A stretch of DNA of 64,000 bases from Synergistaceae bacterium (GTDB lineage Bacteria; Synergistota; Synergistia; Synergistales; Aminobacteriaceae): contig WRHH01000006.1 in assembly GCA_009783355.1 (NCBI GenBank), forward strand, positions 19,304 to 83,303, read 5' to 3'. How positions within the stretch are numbered: position 1 is the first letter of the stretch; every line of letters begins with the position of its first letter. The notes below the pieces were generated by a model that did not search any database, was not told where the DNA came from, and saw only the letters and a program-made list of their open reading frames with translations. Shown piece by piece: positions 38,353 to 47,905 of this stretch. A program made the position numbers and the translations under genes.

Positions 38353-39140
38353 TCCTCTAGTATCCTGAGCGCTTCAGTATTTTCAAGGCTTTTATTCTCT
38401 TTCGCGTAGTCTATAGCCATTTTCCCGGAATTATCCTTTGCTTTCGGGTCAGCGCCCGCATTGAGAAGAATTGTTATCATTTCCGGATTTGGATTGTTAT
38501 AAGCCGCTATCATGAGCGGCGTCCTTCCATCATTATCCTTCGCGTTAACATCTGCTCCCGCGCTGATAAGAGCTCTCGGATCGGAGTTACTTCTCGCCGC
38601 CATCATAAGCGACGTCCAGCCTTCATTTACAGTCTTTGCGTTGACATCCGCCCCCGCGTCGATAAGAGCGGTTACTGATTCCGAAATGGTGAATACACAC
38701 GACACCGCACACATTAGTGGTGTAAATCCTTTTATATTCTTGGCGTTGACATCCGCGCCCGAATTGATAAGAGCGGTTATCACTTCCGGGTCTGTGTTCT
38801 CATTCATCGCTGCCCACATGAGCGGCGTATACCCATCTTTATTAGCTTTTACATCTGCGCCCGCGTTTATAAGGGCGGTTATCATTTCCAAATTTGAGGT
38901 TTTATTCATCGCTGCCCACATAAGCGGTGTAAATCCTTCTTTATCCCTCGCGTTCACTTTTGCGCCGCCTTTTATTGCGTCATTGATTTGCTTTGATGAA
39001 CCTTCAAAGCAAAGGTCCATAAAAGCAGACTCACTCATTGGAGGCACGCTTCGATTTATGAACAGTAGATAACCTGCAAAAATAAAAAGCGTGCATAAAA
39101 TTACCCCTCTAAATACTGAAACAATAAATTTCTCTTTCAT
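38337..39140 (-). CDS. Membrane-anchored ankyrin-repeat protein 1
   Basis: 267 aa. A single N-terminal hydrophobic segment (VSVFRGVILCTLFIFAGYLL) exports or anchors the protein, followed by six or so ankyrin repeats with the consensus GFTPLMWAA and ALINAGADVNAK. Ankyrin arrays mediate protein-protein contacts, here probably in the periplasm. It is a clear paralogue of the second ankyrin gene at 41622-42488, sharing the N-terminal segment KFIVSVF and AGYLLFIN. GGGTGATAAG precedes the ATG. The C-terminal TGI-stop comes from heptamer DNA. Confidence 0.85.
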   Translation of the reverse strand: MKEKFIVSVFRGVILCTLFIFAGYLLFINRSVPPMSESAFMDLCFEGSSKQINDAIKGGAKVNARDKEGFTPLMWAAMNKTSNLEMITALINAGADVKANKDGYTPLMWAAMNENTDPEVITALINSGADVNAKNIKGFTPLMCAVSCVFTISESVTALIDAGADVNAKTVNEGWTSLMMAARSNSDPRALISAGADVNAKDNDGRTPLMIAAYNNPNPEMITILLNAGADPKAKDNSGKMAIDYAKENKSLENTEALRILEEKTGI

Positions 39141-39263
39141 GACTTATCACCCATTCTTTTTTGAAAGCAGCCTTGACCAACTCTACCGTAGCTTAACATC
39201 TCCCGACAGCTGAAAAAGAGCCGAACACATTAATGCGTCTGAATGAAAACTGTCATAATGCAA

Positions 39264-40253
39264 TTATTGTATTAGCATTTTAGCGCGCAACGCCGGTTCA
39301 TAATTTGGATTGATTGATAAAGATTGATCATACCACTTCAAGGCTTCATTGTTATTTTTTAGTTTTCTTGCTTCTTCTCCTGCTTTATATGCTGCAAGGT
39401 AATCGCCACTGTAAGAGTTTGCCAGTTCTATATAGGCTTCGTAAGCTTTTTGCCCTGTGAGTTTTTGCGCGTTGAGATGGCTGATTCGTCGCGTATTTTT
39501 GTCGCCGTCATCAAGAGGGTAATTTATAATGATTTTTGCGGGATCAGTCGATTTGTTCTCGAACTTGGACGGTTGAGGTTGAACAGCTGGTTGAATCGTT
39601 CCTGAATTAGCTGACGGCAAAATATCGTAAGTTGTCTTAGCCATCTTTGTTATTTCATCTCTGAGCGTTTTAGCCAGTTCATTCGTAGCGTCTTTAATAG
39701 CTCTTGATCGATAAGACTGCACCTCCTGCGCCTTGTTGTAATTCCTTCTTTCTTTACCGCCTAAAAAGGGCGTTTTGATACTTTTCGTTTCAGATTTGGA
39801 TAAATGAACTTCAGCGGTTTTCAAATTGATAATACGTACATTAACTTCACATGCTACTGCAAGATTAACGTACTTATCTCCCCACTCCTCAACTCTAAAA
39901 CTGGAAATAGAACTTATTATTATATATTGCACTCCGGTAGCATTTCCGATTTTCGTCGCTGTATCATTGTTTATGATTAGGTCATATCCGCGACGGATTT
40001 CATCTACAATTGCTTCAAAAGCGCTCCGTTCATAAACAGAGGTATTCCGTATTCCTGTAAGATTATCCGTGAGAATATTGGTAATTAGCCTGGCATCTTC
40101 TTTTGTGAGTCCCATTTCACTGCTCTCGTACACAGCTATACCAAGACGTATTCTTCCATCTTCAGTCGCCAATGCGAAATTAAGTGGTATAGCAAACAAT
40201 GTAATCATCATACTCAGTAAAAACGTACATATAATTCTTGTCTCATACATCAT
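39264..40253 (-). CDS. CsgG-like exported protein with C-terminal TPR
   Basis: About 329 aa. After a signal peptide (MMYETRIICTFLLSMMITLF...ALA) comes a CsgG/LpoB-like domain: IRLGIAVYESSEMGLT, then VYERSAFEAIVDEI, ATGVQYIIISSISSF and RIINLKTAEV. The C-terminal part has a TPR-like repeat, KNNNEALKWYDQSLSINPNY. Related proteins form secretion pores or activate cell-wall synthases. AAGAGAGG at 40261-40268 lies 7 nt before ATG 40253, so the longer frame to 40334 is not used. No lipobox Cys is seen, so it differs from CsgG proper. It sits between the two ankyrin paralogues. Confidence 0.7.
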   Translation of the reverse strand: MMYETRIICTFLLSMMITLFAIPLNFALATEDGRIRLGIAVYESSEMGLTKEDARLITNILTDNLTGIRNTSVYERSAFEAIVDEIRRGYDLIINNDTATKIGNATGVQYIIISSISSFRVEEWGDKYVNLAVACEVNVRIINLKTAEVHLSKSETKSIKTPFLGGKERRNYNKAQEVQSYRSRAIKDATNELAKTLRDEITKMAKTTYDILPSANSGTIQPAVQPQPSKFENKSTDPAKIIINYPLDDGDKNTRRISHLNAQKLTGQKAYEAYIELANSYSGDYLAAYKAGEEARKLKNNNEALKWYDQSLSINPNYEPALRAKMLIQ

Positions 40254-40370
40254 AAAAAATCCTCTCTTTACATTCATTTTATGTAACTGTTTTGCTACTT
40301 TGTCATTGTGAATTGAAACATAAGTACTTCTCATAAAATTTGCTTAATCATTCCAAATAAAACCATGTAT

Positions 40371-41255
40371 TTAAAACCGACGGGTATTCTTCATTTTATC
40401 CATAGTAAGCTCAGAAACAGCTTCAACAGCATTTTGGATCGCTTCATCTTCGCTGAACCCAGCCTCTTCTTTCGAAGAAACAGTATCGTCATAGAGTATT
40501 GTCCCATTTGATTCCTTAATATTCACCGTTATTGAAACAGTAGCGCCATAGAATTTATACCTATCGCTCCGGGTTTTGATTCCAATTTGAACTGTGAGCT
40601 GCGCTCTGTATCCATTCCGACCATCAACAACTTTGAGCCCTTTTTCATGCAATTGACTTATAATAGCGCTTCTAACTGAATTTATTGTAGTCGAGTCAAC
40701 CTGCTGACTTCCCTTGACTACAACAACAATTCCTTCAGGTTTAGGCCTGGGTACGCTATTTTTCGAATTTTGCGGCGCTGGAGCGAAACTTACATACTGT
40801 GCGAAGACCCAGCCTATTTTGCCGTTATAATTTACATTGAGCCATTTTCCATCAGGTGTGTCTTTTGATCCCAAAATAGTCACTTGATATCCATTTTGTA
40901 AAAAAGGCCCCTCTCTGCGTGATAGATCTGGGCGTAAGAATACATTAGAACCAGTGATATAACCTATCTGGGGCGGTGGAGGTGGCGGGTTGTTTGGCTG
41001 TGGTTGCACCGTGTTCCGTTGACCCTGCGGCTGTATTATCGGTTCTGGTGATGGCGGTTGTGGTGAATTAATAGCATCAGTAATAAGATTTCCTAAAACT
41101 TGCATAGCAACCCCCCCAAAGAAATACAAAACTGCTCCAACAATAGGCGGCACTTCAGCAACAGCTGTCGGAGGGTTATTGAACGGCATAACAAATGATG
41201 CAATCGCTATCCACATTACAGATACGCGTAAAAACCTTGATTTAAGTTTTTTCAT
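40371..41255 (-). CDS. Exported SH3b-domain protein with proline-rich linker
   Basis: 294 aa. Order: signal peptide; a glycine/alanine-rich helix (GAVLYFFGGVAMQVLGNLIT); a Pro/Gln-rich linker; a bacterial SH3 domain (GYITGSNVFLRPDLS to GKIGWVFAQYV), of the kind that binds peptidoglycan; and a C-terminal alpha/beta domain (VVVVKGSQQVDSTTINSVRS..VEAVSELTMDKM) that resembles the CsgG/LpoB-like fold of its neighbour. AAGGAG lies 8 nt before ATG 41255. Function is inferred only from domains: an envelope scaffold or cell-wall-associated factor. Confidence 0.7.
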   Translation of the reverse strand: MKKLKSRFLRVSVMWIAIASFVMPFNNPPTAVAEVPPIVGAVLYFFGGVAMQVLGNLITDAINSPQPPSPEPIIQPQGQRNTVQPQPNNPPPPPPQIGYITGSNVFLRPDLSRREGPFLQNGYQVTILGSKDTPDGKWLNVNYNGKIGWVFAQYVSFAPAPQNSKNSVPRPKPEGIVVVVKGSQQVDSTTINSVRSAIISQLHEKGLKVVDGRNGYRAQLTVQIGIKTRSDRYKFYGATVSITVNIKESNGTILYDDTVSSKEEAGFSEDEAIQNAVEAVSELTMDKMKNTRRF

Positions 41256-41291
41256 CAAAGTAATCTCCTTTTGAATTAATTTTTGTATCAC

Positions 41292-41621
41292 TGTTTTACT
41301 ACTGCACTATTTTATCTGGATAAAGCTGAGATATAGATTCTATGCAAGCAATTCCATAAGTGTTTGTATGATTATTTCGGAGTTGTTTATATTATTTAAA
41401 AATATATTCTTATATGCCTAATATTTTATATTTTAATGTAATCATTTAATGAATACAACTATCACAATAAATATTTCAGAAAGCGTTGCCTTTGCATTTA
41501 CAAGGATATATGGAGAACTTGAATACACACAAAACAAGCCCCTCCTTATAATTAAGGAAGGGATTATTTTTGTTTTTCGTTATAAATTTCTGCTATTAAC
41601 CATTACTCGCAACTCACAATT
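41292..41621. other. AT-rich intergenic region with a terminator hairpin
   Basis: Nothing coding is seen. At 41539-41562 CCCCTCCTT pairs with AAGGAAGGG, with T-rich DNA on the plus side and CTTGTTTTG on the minus side. It probably terminates the second ankyrin gene, whose stop lies about 60 nt upstream on the minus strand. The remainder would contain the promoter of the SH3b gene, but no clear -35/-10 pair was found. Confidence 0.55.
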
Positions 41622-42488
41622 CTATCTGCTTGCTTCCTCCAGCATTCTGAGCGCTTCTACATTTTCAAGGCTTTTATTTTCTCTCGCTATATCTATCGCT
41701 ATTTTGCCGTTGTAATGATTCTTTAATTTCGGATTCGCTCCAAGTTCAAGAAGCGTAATTATCGCTTCTGGGTTAGGGGTCGAAAGCATGACCGCAAATA
41801 CAAGCGCTGTAGCCCCATTTTTGATTTGCGCATTAACATCCGCGCCCGCTTTGATGAGGGTTGTCATCACTTCCGTATTGGAGTCCATCATCGCCGCAAG
41901 CATCAGCGCTGTGATTCCGTCGTTATTCTTCGCGTTGACATCAGCTCCGGCATTAATGAGGGCGGTTATAACTTCCGGATTAGGATATAAACTTTGCGCA
42001 GCTTGCATAATCGGTGAATATCCTTCCGTATTCTTAACGTTAACATCCGCGCCTGCTTTTATAAGGGTCATTATCACTTCCGGGGTTGGATTGGCAAATG
42101 CTGCATACATAAGCGGAGTATTCCTGAGAATTTGCTGGGAAGAGGAAGAACTCTGGCCTTCATCCGTATCAGACAAAAGCGGTAAATACTCAGTTTCATC
42201 GTGCGTATTTACGTCCGCGCCAGCATTGACTAGTACCGTTATCACTTCCGGATTTGAGTTCCATTCTGCTGCCCACATAATCGGCGTCCTTCCATATTCA
42301 TCCCTCGCGTTCACGTTTGCGCCCCCCTTGATTGCGTCAGCAATTTGATTATATGAGGCACTTTTGCAAAGTTCAATAAAGTCAGAATCTCTTTTTGAAG
42401 TCAGATAGTTTATGAACAGTAAATACCCCGCAAACAGCGCGCATAAACTTACCCCTCCAAATACTGAAACAATAAATTTCTTTTTCAT
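41622..42488 (-). CDS. Membrane-anchored ankyrin-repeat protein 2
   Basis: About 288 aa, a paralogue of the 38337-39140 gene: MKKKFIVSVFGGVSLCALFA then AGYLLFIN, followed by ankyrin repeats such as GRTPIMWAAEWNSNPEVITV and ALINAGADVNAKNNDGITAL. One repeat is interrupted by a Ser/Glu-rich loop (DTDEGQSSSSSQQIL). GGGGG lies about 7 nt before ATG 42488. An open frame continues upstream to 42623, but that part is encoded by a heptamer array (MHNAQCTMHNAQ) and lacks a ribosome-binding site, so it is excluded. Confidence 0.85.
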   Translation of the reverse strand: MKKKFIVSVFGGVSLCALFAGYLLFINYLTSKRDSDFIELCKSASYNQIADAIKGGANVNARDEYGRTPIMWAAEWNSNPEVITVLVNAGADVNTHDETEYLPLLSDTDEGQSSSSSQQILRNTPLMYAAFANPTPEVIMTLIKAGADVNVKNTEGYSPIMQAAQSLYPNPEVITALINAGADVNAKNNDGITALMLAAMMDSNTEVMTTLIKAGADVNAQIKNGATALVFAVMLSTPNPEAIITLLELGANPKLKNHYNGKIAIDIARENKSLENVEALRMLEEASR

Positions 42489-42565
42489 GATATACCCCCA
42501 ATTCCTTTTTGAAAGCAATTTAAGACAAACAATCACAACTGCAAAAAGAAAAAACAGCGGCATGT

Positions 42566-42657
42566 TTCTTTTTTTTGTCTTTTGTCTTTGTGCATTGTGC
42601 ATTGTGCATTGTGCATTGTGCATTGCCTTTCCTAATCCCTGTTTTTGTAATCCCTGC
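42566..42657. repeat. Heptamer array F (TTTTGTC, TGTGCAT, TAATCCC)
   Basis: The longest array: TTTTGTC units, five TGTGCAT units, then two spaced AATCCCTG units. Three different 7-bp motifs abut. The TAATCCC part encodes, on the minus strand, the last residues and stop of the chemoreceptor gene. Confidence 0.9.
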
Positions 42658-44857
42658 TTTTTTTCCCGCTCACTTTTCTATGGACGGCTATTTTGGAATC
42701 GTCCTTTATAATGTGGTCCACAAGCCAACTGACGATGACGGTATAGATTTCTTCTTTAAAATTATCCACACCGCCAGACTTGTACCTCGCGACCAAGTTT
42801 CCGACAGTCTCCTTAAAACTCTCGTGGTTCTTTTTGTGCTCGGCGTAACCGGGAAAGCCATACTCTAATTGTACATCTTCTTCGTCTTTGAAGTGTTGGA
42901 CGGTGTAATTAACCAAATAATTCAGCATTTCATCAATCGCTGCAGGGTTACGCTTGCCGGAACAGGCTTTCAACAGGCGGTCTGTCGCCTCGACCAGCTG
43001 CTTGTGTTGAGCGTCTATTCTCGCGTCCCCTATTTCAAGATCAGGGGTCCACATGAGCTCGTTAAAGCGGAATTTTGCTATTTGTTGTTGCATGCTTTCA
43101 GCTATTACGGAAAGTTTTTTGCTCTCGTCCGCTATGTTCACAACATTCTCCGATTGTGTTCTTGTCGCTGCTGCGATTTCACTAGTAAAGCTGGATGTTT
43201 TTGCACAGATTGCGCCAAGTTCCTCCGCGGACGTTCTTACTGCTTTGCTTGAATTGGAGAGTTCCTTCGTCACCTCAGTGATGCTCTGCATTTCTTGATT
43301 GAGTTCGGTGATGTTGGTAATGATTTTTTTAAACATAGCGTCATTTTGTGTGATGACTCTCATTCCTTTGTTGGATTCGGCCATACCTGCATTCATCAGC
43401 GCCACAGCGCCTTCCGTATTTTTTTGGATATCAAGTATCTCCGCTGTGATTTTTTCCGTTGCCTGCTGTGACTGCTCCGCCAGGTTCCTCACCTCTTCTG
43501 CGACTACGGCAAACCCTCGCCCCTGTTCGCCCGCCCTCGCTGCCTCTATAGCAGCGTTAAGCGCCAAAAGGTTAGTTTGACCGGATATGTCGCTTATAAG
43601 TTTTACTATTTCGTTTATTTCTTCGGATTTTTCTCCCAGAATTTTTATAGCGCCGAAGGACTTCTTCGTTGTTTCCGCAATGTCGTTCATTTGCTTTATC
43701 ACTGCTGATAAAGAAGCGTTCCCTTCCTTTGCTGTTTCAAATGCTTGCGCGGATTTATCAGATACATTCTGCGTTATGGACGCTACGTTGTCGATTCCAT
43801 TGGTAATGCCTTCGATATTTCTGGTCATGCTGTCGACCGCTTGCATCTGCATTTGAGTATCCTGCGCTATGTTTCCAACGAAAGCGGCAACATCTTCAGC
43901 TGATTTTGCCGATTGTTCCGAGGTGCTTAGAAGAATACCGCCCGCATCGAACAGTTTTCCGGACGAATTGTTTATCTGCTTCAGCAGGGACGTAATATTC
44001 AATACCATGTCCTTCATTGACGTACATAGGAAGCCTATTTCATCTTTGCTTTTAATCTCATCAATTCTGACGCTCAAGTCTCCATTAGCCATTTCTCCGA
44101 GCAATCGGCTTAAATACACAATGGGGCCCACAAATCTCTTTGTATACACGAAGGTCAGTGACAATACTACGAACAAAAAAACTGCAGAGGCCGCTATCGC
44201 TTGAAGAATCAGCTTGTTTATATAGCTTTCCGTCTCTGCCTGCCATACTTGCATATATACGGCAATTGCTGCGTCCCAGTCCTCAGTCCAAAAACCCGTC
44301 CCTATGACCCATTTCCATGGTTTGAACTCAATTGAGTAGCATAATTTTAGTTTTTCCTCAGTTTCCCCCGGTTTAGCGTAGTAGTATTCCGTGAAATCCC
44401 CTCCATGTTTCCCCGCTTCGAGGATTACTCTCATATAATCAAACTTATTGGCGTCAATAGCTTTTGCTCGATTTGTCCCTTCGATCTGAGGTGTTACAGG
44501 ATGCAGGATACTGTTGCCATCCACATCGTCAATCCAAAAGTAATTGCCTCCTTTCAAGGCTTTATTGCCCGTGTCGTAGCGGATGGTACGAATAAGCTCC
44601 CGCGCTCTTATTTGCGCTTCATCAAGAGTTAACCTTCCATCTTTGACCTCCTCGTCAAAATGGCCTATAAGCGATACCATCGCCATGGTTATTTCCTTCA
44701 TATTGATCTTCTGTGCTTCGAAAAGCGCTTCATGGGCGTATAAAAGATTCTGCTTGTAGCTTGCTTCAAGTTCGTATACTTGAAACAACACAACTACAAC
44801 CAACACCGCAAACAACATTCCGGCAATTCCCAGCGTCAATTTGTATCTCAAGCTCAT
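42632..44857 (-). CDS. Methyl-accepting chemotaxis protein with C-terminal bacteriohemerythrin
   Basis: About 741 aa. Order: first membrane segment; periplasmic single-Cache domain ([36 protein letters not shown]); second membrane segment; HAMP ([20 protein letters not shown]); MCP signalling hairpin with [17 protein letters not shown]; and a C-terminal hemerythrin fold carrying iron ligands in [38 protein letters not shown] and [10 protein letters not shown]. It would sense a small ligand outside and oxygen or iron redox state inside, feeding CheA. GAAGGGAG lies 8 nt before ATG 44857. The terminal KSRDYKNRD is encoded by heptamer DNA. Confidence 0.93.
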   Translation of the reverse strand: MSLRYKLTLGIAGMLFAVLVVVVLFQVYELEASYKQNLLYAHEALFEAQKINMKEITMAMVSLIGHFDEEVKDGRLTLDEAQIRARELIRTIRYDTGNKALKGGNYFWIDDVDGNSILHPVTPQIEGTNRAKAIDANKFDYMRVILEAGKHGGDFTEYYYAKPGETEEKLKLCYSIEFKPWKWVIGTGFWTEDWDAAIAVYMQVWQAETESYINKLILQAIAASAVFLFVVLSLTFVYTKRFVGPIVYLSRLLGEMANGDLSVRIDEIKSKDEIGFLCTSMKDMVLNITSLLKQINNSSGKLFDAGGILLSTSEQSAKSAEDVAAFVGNIAQDTQMQMQAVDSMTRNIEGITNGIDNVASITQNVSDKSAQAFETAKEGNASLSAVIKQMNDIAETTKKSFGAIKILGEKSEEINEIVKLISDISGQTNLLALNAAIEAARAGEQGRGFAVVAEEVRNLAEQSQQATEKITAEILDIQKNTEGAVALMNAGMAESNKGMRVITQNDAMFKKIITNITELNQEMQSITEVTKELSNSSKAVRTSAEELGAICAKTSSFTSEIAAATRTQSENVVNIADESKKLSVIAESMQQQIAKFRFNELMWTPDLEIGDARIDAQHKQLVEATDRLLKACSGKRNPAAIDEMLNYLVNYTVQHFKDEEDVQLEYGFPGYAEHKKNHESFKETVGNLVARYKSGGVDNFKEEIYTVIVSWLVDHIIKDDSKIAVHRKVSGKKSRDYKNRD

Positions 44858-44926
44858 GGAAAAAACTCCCTTCAATTGATATACAACGAATCCGGCCTTA
44901 TTTGATTGGTATTTTATTTAATTCAA

Positions 44927-46834
44927 TTATATGTTGCCGACGTTTATTGAACGTATCCTTCCATCATTTTCGCGTCTTATCAATATGCCGCGGTTAGCGG
45001 TCTCCAGATATGAAAGCACTCCATCATTATACTTATTCGGCGCACCTATTATTTTTAATGTTTCGTCAAATGTTATTCCAACCGCGAGGCCATTTGTAAG
45101 GTTATGGCCTTTTCCGGTAATACGAATGCTTTGAACTGTATCTTGGCTTAATGTAATATTCAAACCTGTATAATCAAGAACTGTGGAATCTCTTCCAGCC
45201 TGTTGTTTAGTCGGTTTGCCAAGTTTAGCCTCAATTTCCGCTGCATTTGAACCGAACGAATCAAGTAAATGCTGCGTAAAACCGGCGGGAAGGGAAAAGA
45301 CTCCTCCATTGTAAGGCAGCGCATATCGTCCGTATATCCATCCTTCTCCGTTGTTTATCTGAATCTTGTACCATGTTCCGGTCAGGTTCTTATCCGCTGC
45401 GGAGAGAGATGAAACGTTATCGGTCTTCCATTGATCCAAAATGGTGAAAGCATTATTTGCCTGAACTTGCGTTATTTGTTTTGAATTTGTCGTATGGCCC
45501 TCTCTCACATTAATTCCACTAGTGGTAGTAATAATCTGCTTTGCCGGGGTTATTTCCATTTGCGGAATTTTTGGAGTAAGATCCGGGATTTTGATTTCGG
45601 GCGGATCTTCTGATATAACGTTTTCTAGGGTAACCGTGGTAGTTGGGATGTCTTCCGACGTATGAATACGAATAGGCGACGTGTCAACATTTACGCTACC
45701 CGAACCAAAATTTGTTCCCTTTTTTATTACAGCACCCACTGATCCAACGATGCACACTATCAAGACGACTAGCAGCGCGCGTTGAAATAATGAAACTTTT
45801 CTTTTCTTTCGGGATTGCGTATAGCGACCGAATGACTGATATGAGCTATCAACTTCCAAGCTGCGCCCTTTTTTAGAATGTGCGGAGAGCGGTTTGAAAG
45901 GCACATCATCGCTTTCAGTAATTTCGCTCTGTTGGTTCGAAGAAGTTTTCCTGACTACCGGTACTACCTCAACTCTTTCTGGTTCATTAATGATTTGGTT
46001 CTTATTCATTTCAGTATTCTCGTTGCTTTTTTTATCATTCTCGTCTTCGCTCTCCGCATCGTCATCGGGCGCCCTGTATCTGTATCGGCGCTTCGTATCG
46101 CGCTGCTTTGCATCGGCGTCTATTCCAAGAATCTTTATGGTTTCATCTTTTTTTTCTTCTGTTACGTCCTCCATTACATCCTCTGAAACATTTTCGAGCA
46201 TATCTTCTGATGTCGCGCCAACCTTGTCAGGATGTGTATACAGTTCCATCCCGCACAAAGGGCAAAACTTATATGAGATTGGCACATCAACTCCGCATGT
46301 CAGGCATACTTTTGTTTCCCTTTGTCTTTGCGGCGGTTTTATCGTTAACGTGTCCGACGTCTGCGTCATTGAATATGAAGAGCGCCTTTTTGGAATTTTA
46401 TAATTTACTTTTGACGCCTCCACCTCATCTTCTTCTTCATCAGCTTCGACATATTCTTCCTCGTCGCCATCATCATTATATTCATCCTCATATCCATATC
46501 TCTCAACGCGTCTTGAATGACGTTGCATTACAGAGTATATAGCCGTCAAAACGAATATTGATGCAAAAGAATAAGCTAAAACAGGGCTTGACGGATATCC
46601 TAAAAACGTCATAATCGTAGCCGCTAAAAGGAAAAACAGGCTTAACATTTTGTGATTAAAAGCCAGAACTCCGCCTATAAATCCACATAATGAACCACTA
46701 CAAAGAGTTACAGCTGACCAGAACGGAGAAGGAACTACTCCTGCTGTTCCCAAATTTGTAATCAAATACATTATTCCACGCCAAAGCGTAGCTAAAGTTG
46801 TCCCGAGAGATAAAGCCAATATAAGCCACCGCAC
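44927..46834 (-). CDS. Membrane protein with zinc ribbon, SH3b and tandem C-terminal modules
   Basis: 635 aa. Four or five N-terminal membrane segments; a highly acidic cytosolic stretch (DEYNDDGDEEEYVEADEEED); a zinc ribbon with two CxxC pairs (VCLTCGVD..FCPLCGMEL); a charged disordered region; a further membrane segment (ALLVVLIVCIVGSVGAVIKK); an SH3b domain (TTSGINVREGHTTNSKQIT..GEGWIYGRYALPY); and two similar C-terminal modules (EAKLGKPTKQQAG, LKIIGAPNKYNDG) reminiscent of SmpA/OmlA-like folds. It starts at GTG with GGAGGG 6 nt upstream. Not a named family. The layout suggests an envelope protein coupling a cytosolic metal site to a periplasmic binding module. Confidence 0.65.
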   Translation of the reverse strand: MRWLILALSLGTTLATLWRGIMYLITNLGTAGVVPSPFWSAVTLCSGSLCGFIGGVLAFNHKMLSLFFLLAATIMTFLGYPSSPVLAYSFASIFVLTAIYSVMQRHSRRVERYGYEDEYNDDGDEEEYVEADEEEDEVEASKVNYKIPKRRSSYSMTQTSDTLTIKPPQRQRETKVCLTCGVDVPISYKFCPLCGMELYTHPDKVGATSEDMLENVSEDVMEDVTEEKKDETIKILGIDADAKQRDTKRRYRYRAPDDDAESEDENDKKSNENTEMNKNQIINEPERVEVVPVVRKTSSNQQSEITESDDVPFKPLSAHSKKGRSLEVDSSYQSFGRYTQSRKKRKVSLFQRALLVVLIVCIVGSVGAVIKKGTNFGSGSVNVDTSPIRIHTSEDIPTTTVTLENVISEDPPEIKIPDLTPKIPQMEITPAKQIITTTSGINVREGHTTNSKQITQVQANNAFTILDQWKTDNVSSLSAADKNLTGTWYKIQINNGEGWIYGRYALPYNGGVFSLPAGFTQHLLDSFGSNAAEIEAKLGKPTKQQAGRDSTVLDYTGLNITLSQDTVQSIRITGKGHNLTNGLAVGITFDETLKIIGAPNKYNDGVLSYLETANRGILIRRENDGRIRSINVGNI

Positions 46835-46926
46835 AAAAATCCCTCCAATGTAAACATATAAACGAAATTTAAAATTGTGAATATATCCTAATAATGATAC
46901 ATATATTTAATGCGCTTGGCAACTGT

Positions 46927-47904
46927 TTACAGCCCCGCCGCCCTTAAAAGTCTATCCTTTAACGCGCGCCCTATTCCATGTTCATTTGGCGTCTCTGCAA
47001 TTATACAGCTAACGCCGATTTTTTCCATACTTCTAAAGCATGCAAAAATTCCTCTTGCATAATTCTCCACGCTGTTAAATATTATTTTCTCCATACACGG
47101 GCTGTTGCAGTAGAAATCCGGCTGGCTAAGCCCCATATACCCATAGCTTCCATTGCAGGAAAACGTCTGTTTGTCATTCATTTTCTCCCAGAGCAAAACA
47201 GGGACGCGCGGGGCATAATGTTTATAACGAGTGCCCGGAGACGCTTTCATCATTTCTGACGCCGGAGTCACGAGTTTTTCTCCAAGGAATTCTTCAATAA
47301 GCTCGCGAGACACGCCGCCCGGGCGCAAAATAAACGCGTTCTTTCCCGATACGTCAATTACAGTGGATTCGATTCCTATATCGCATATCCCGCCGTCAAT
47401 TACTATATCAATATTTGCTCCCGCGTCCTGAATTACCGCCTGCGCGTCCGTCGGGCTCGGACGTCCGCTTCTGTTAGCGCTTGGAGCGGCTATCGGGCAT
47501 CCCAAAGACTCTATAAGAGCAAGCGGAATAGGATGATATGGCATTCTGAAAGCCACCGTCTTAAGATTTGCCGTAACGCTGCATGGAACTATAGGTTTCG
47601 CAGGAAGCACCAAGGTTAAGGCGCCCGGAAAAAACCTGTCCATAAGGCTTCGCGCGCGCGAATTCACATGCGCGAAATCTTCAGCTTCGGCAGGATTTGA
47701 AATGTGTAATATGAGAGGATTATCGGCAGGTCGGCCTTTTGCTTCAAATATTTTCCTCACCGCCTTGTCGTCGCACCCGTTTGCGCCAAGTCCGTAAACG
47801 GTTTCCGTGGGAAACGCGACAAGCCCTCCTGCTCTTAATACGTCCACAGCTTCGCGGATTATGTTCTTATCGGGGTTCCATTTGTCGGTCAAAAAATATC
47901 TCAA
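46927..47904 (-). CDS. L-threonylcarbamoyladenylate synthase (Sua5/YwlC type)
   Basis: Makes threonylcarbamoyl-AMP for the t6A modification of tRNAs reading ANN codons. The YrdC domain shows GGLVAFPTETVYGLGANG, IFEAKGRPADNPLILHIS and CPIAAPSANRSGRPSPT. A C-terminal Sua5 domain (from about residue 220, GTRYKHYAPRVPVLL) makes it the long form. The frame extends to a GTG at 47952 without a Shine-Dalgarno. GAGAGGG lies 8 nt before a TTG at 47904, one base after the TGT stop, so I choose that start; an ATG at 47928 is also possible. It is coupled to tgt and tatD. Confidence 0.9.
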   Translation of the reverse strand: MRYFLTDKWNPDKNIIREAVDVLRAGGLVAFPTETVYGLGANGCDDKAVRKIFEAKGRPADNPLILHISNPAEAEDFAHVNSRARSLMDRFFPGALTLVLPAKPIVPCSVTANLKTVAFRMPYHPIPLALIESLGCPIAAPSANRSGRPSPTDAQAVIQDAGANIDIVIDGGICDIGIESTVIDVSGKNAFILRPGGVSRELIEEFLGEKLVTPASEMMKASPGTRYKHYAPRVPVLLWEKMNDKQTFSCNGSYGYMGLSQPDFYCNSPCMEKIIFNSVENYARGIFACFRSMEKIGVSCIIAETPNEHGIGRALKDRLLRAAGL

Positions 47905-47905
47905 G

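Noticed and set aside
42489..42623. N-terminal extension of ankyrin protein 2 (MHNAQCTMHNAQ...)
   Set aside because: It is translation of a TGTGCAT heptamer array with no ribosome-binding site; a GGGGG signal and a signal anchor homologous to ankyrin 1 mark the start at 42488.
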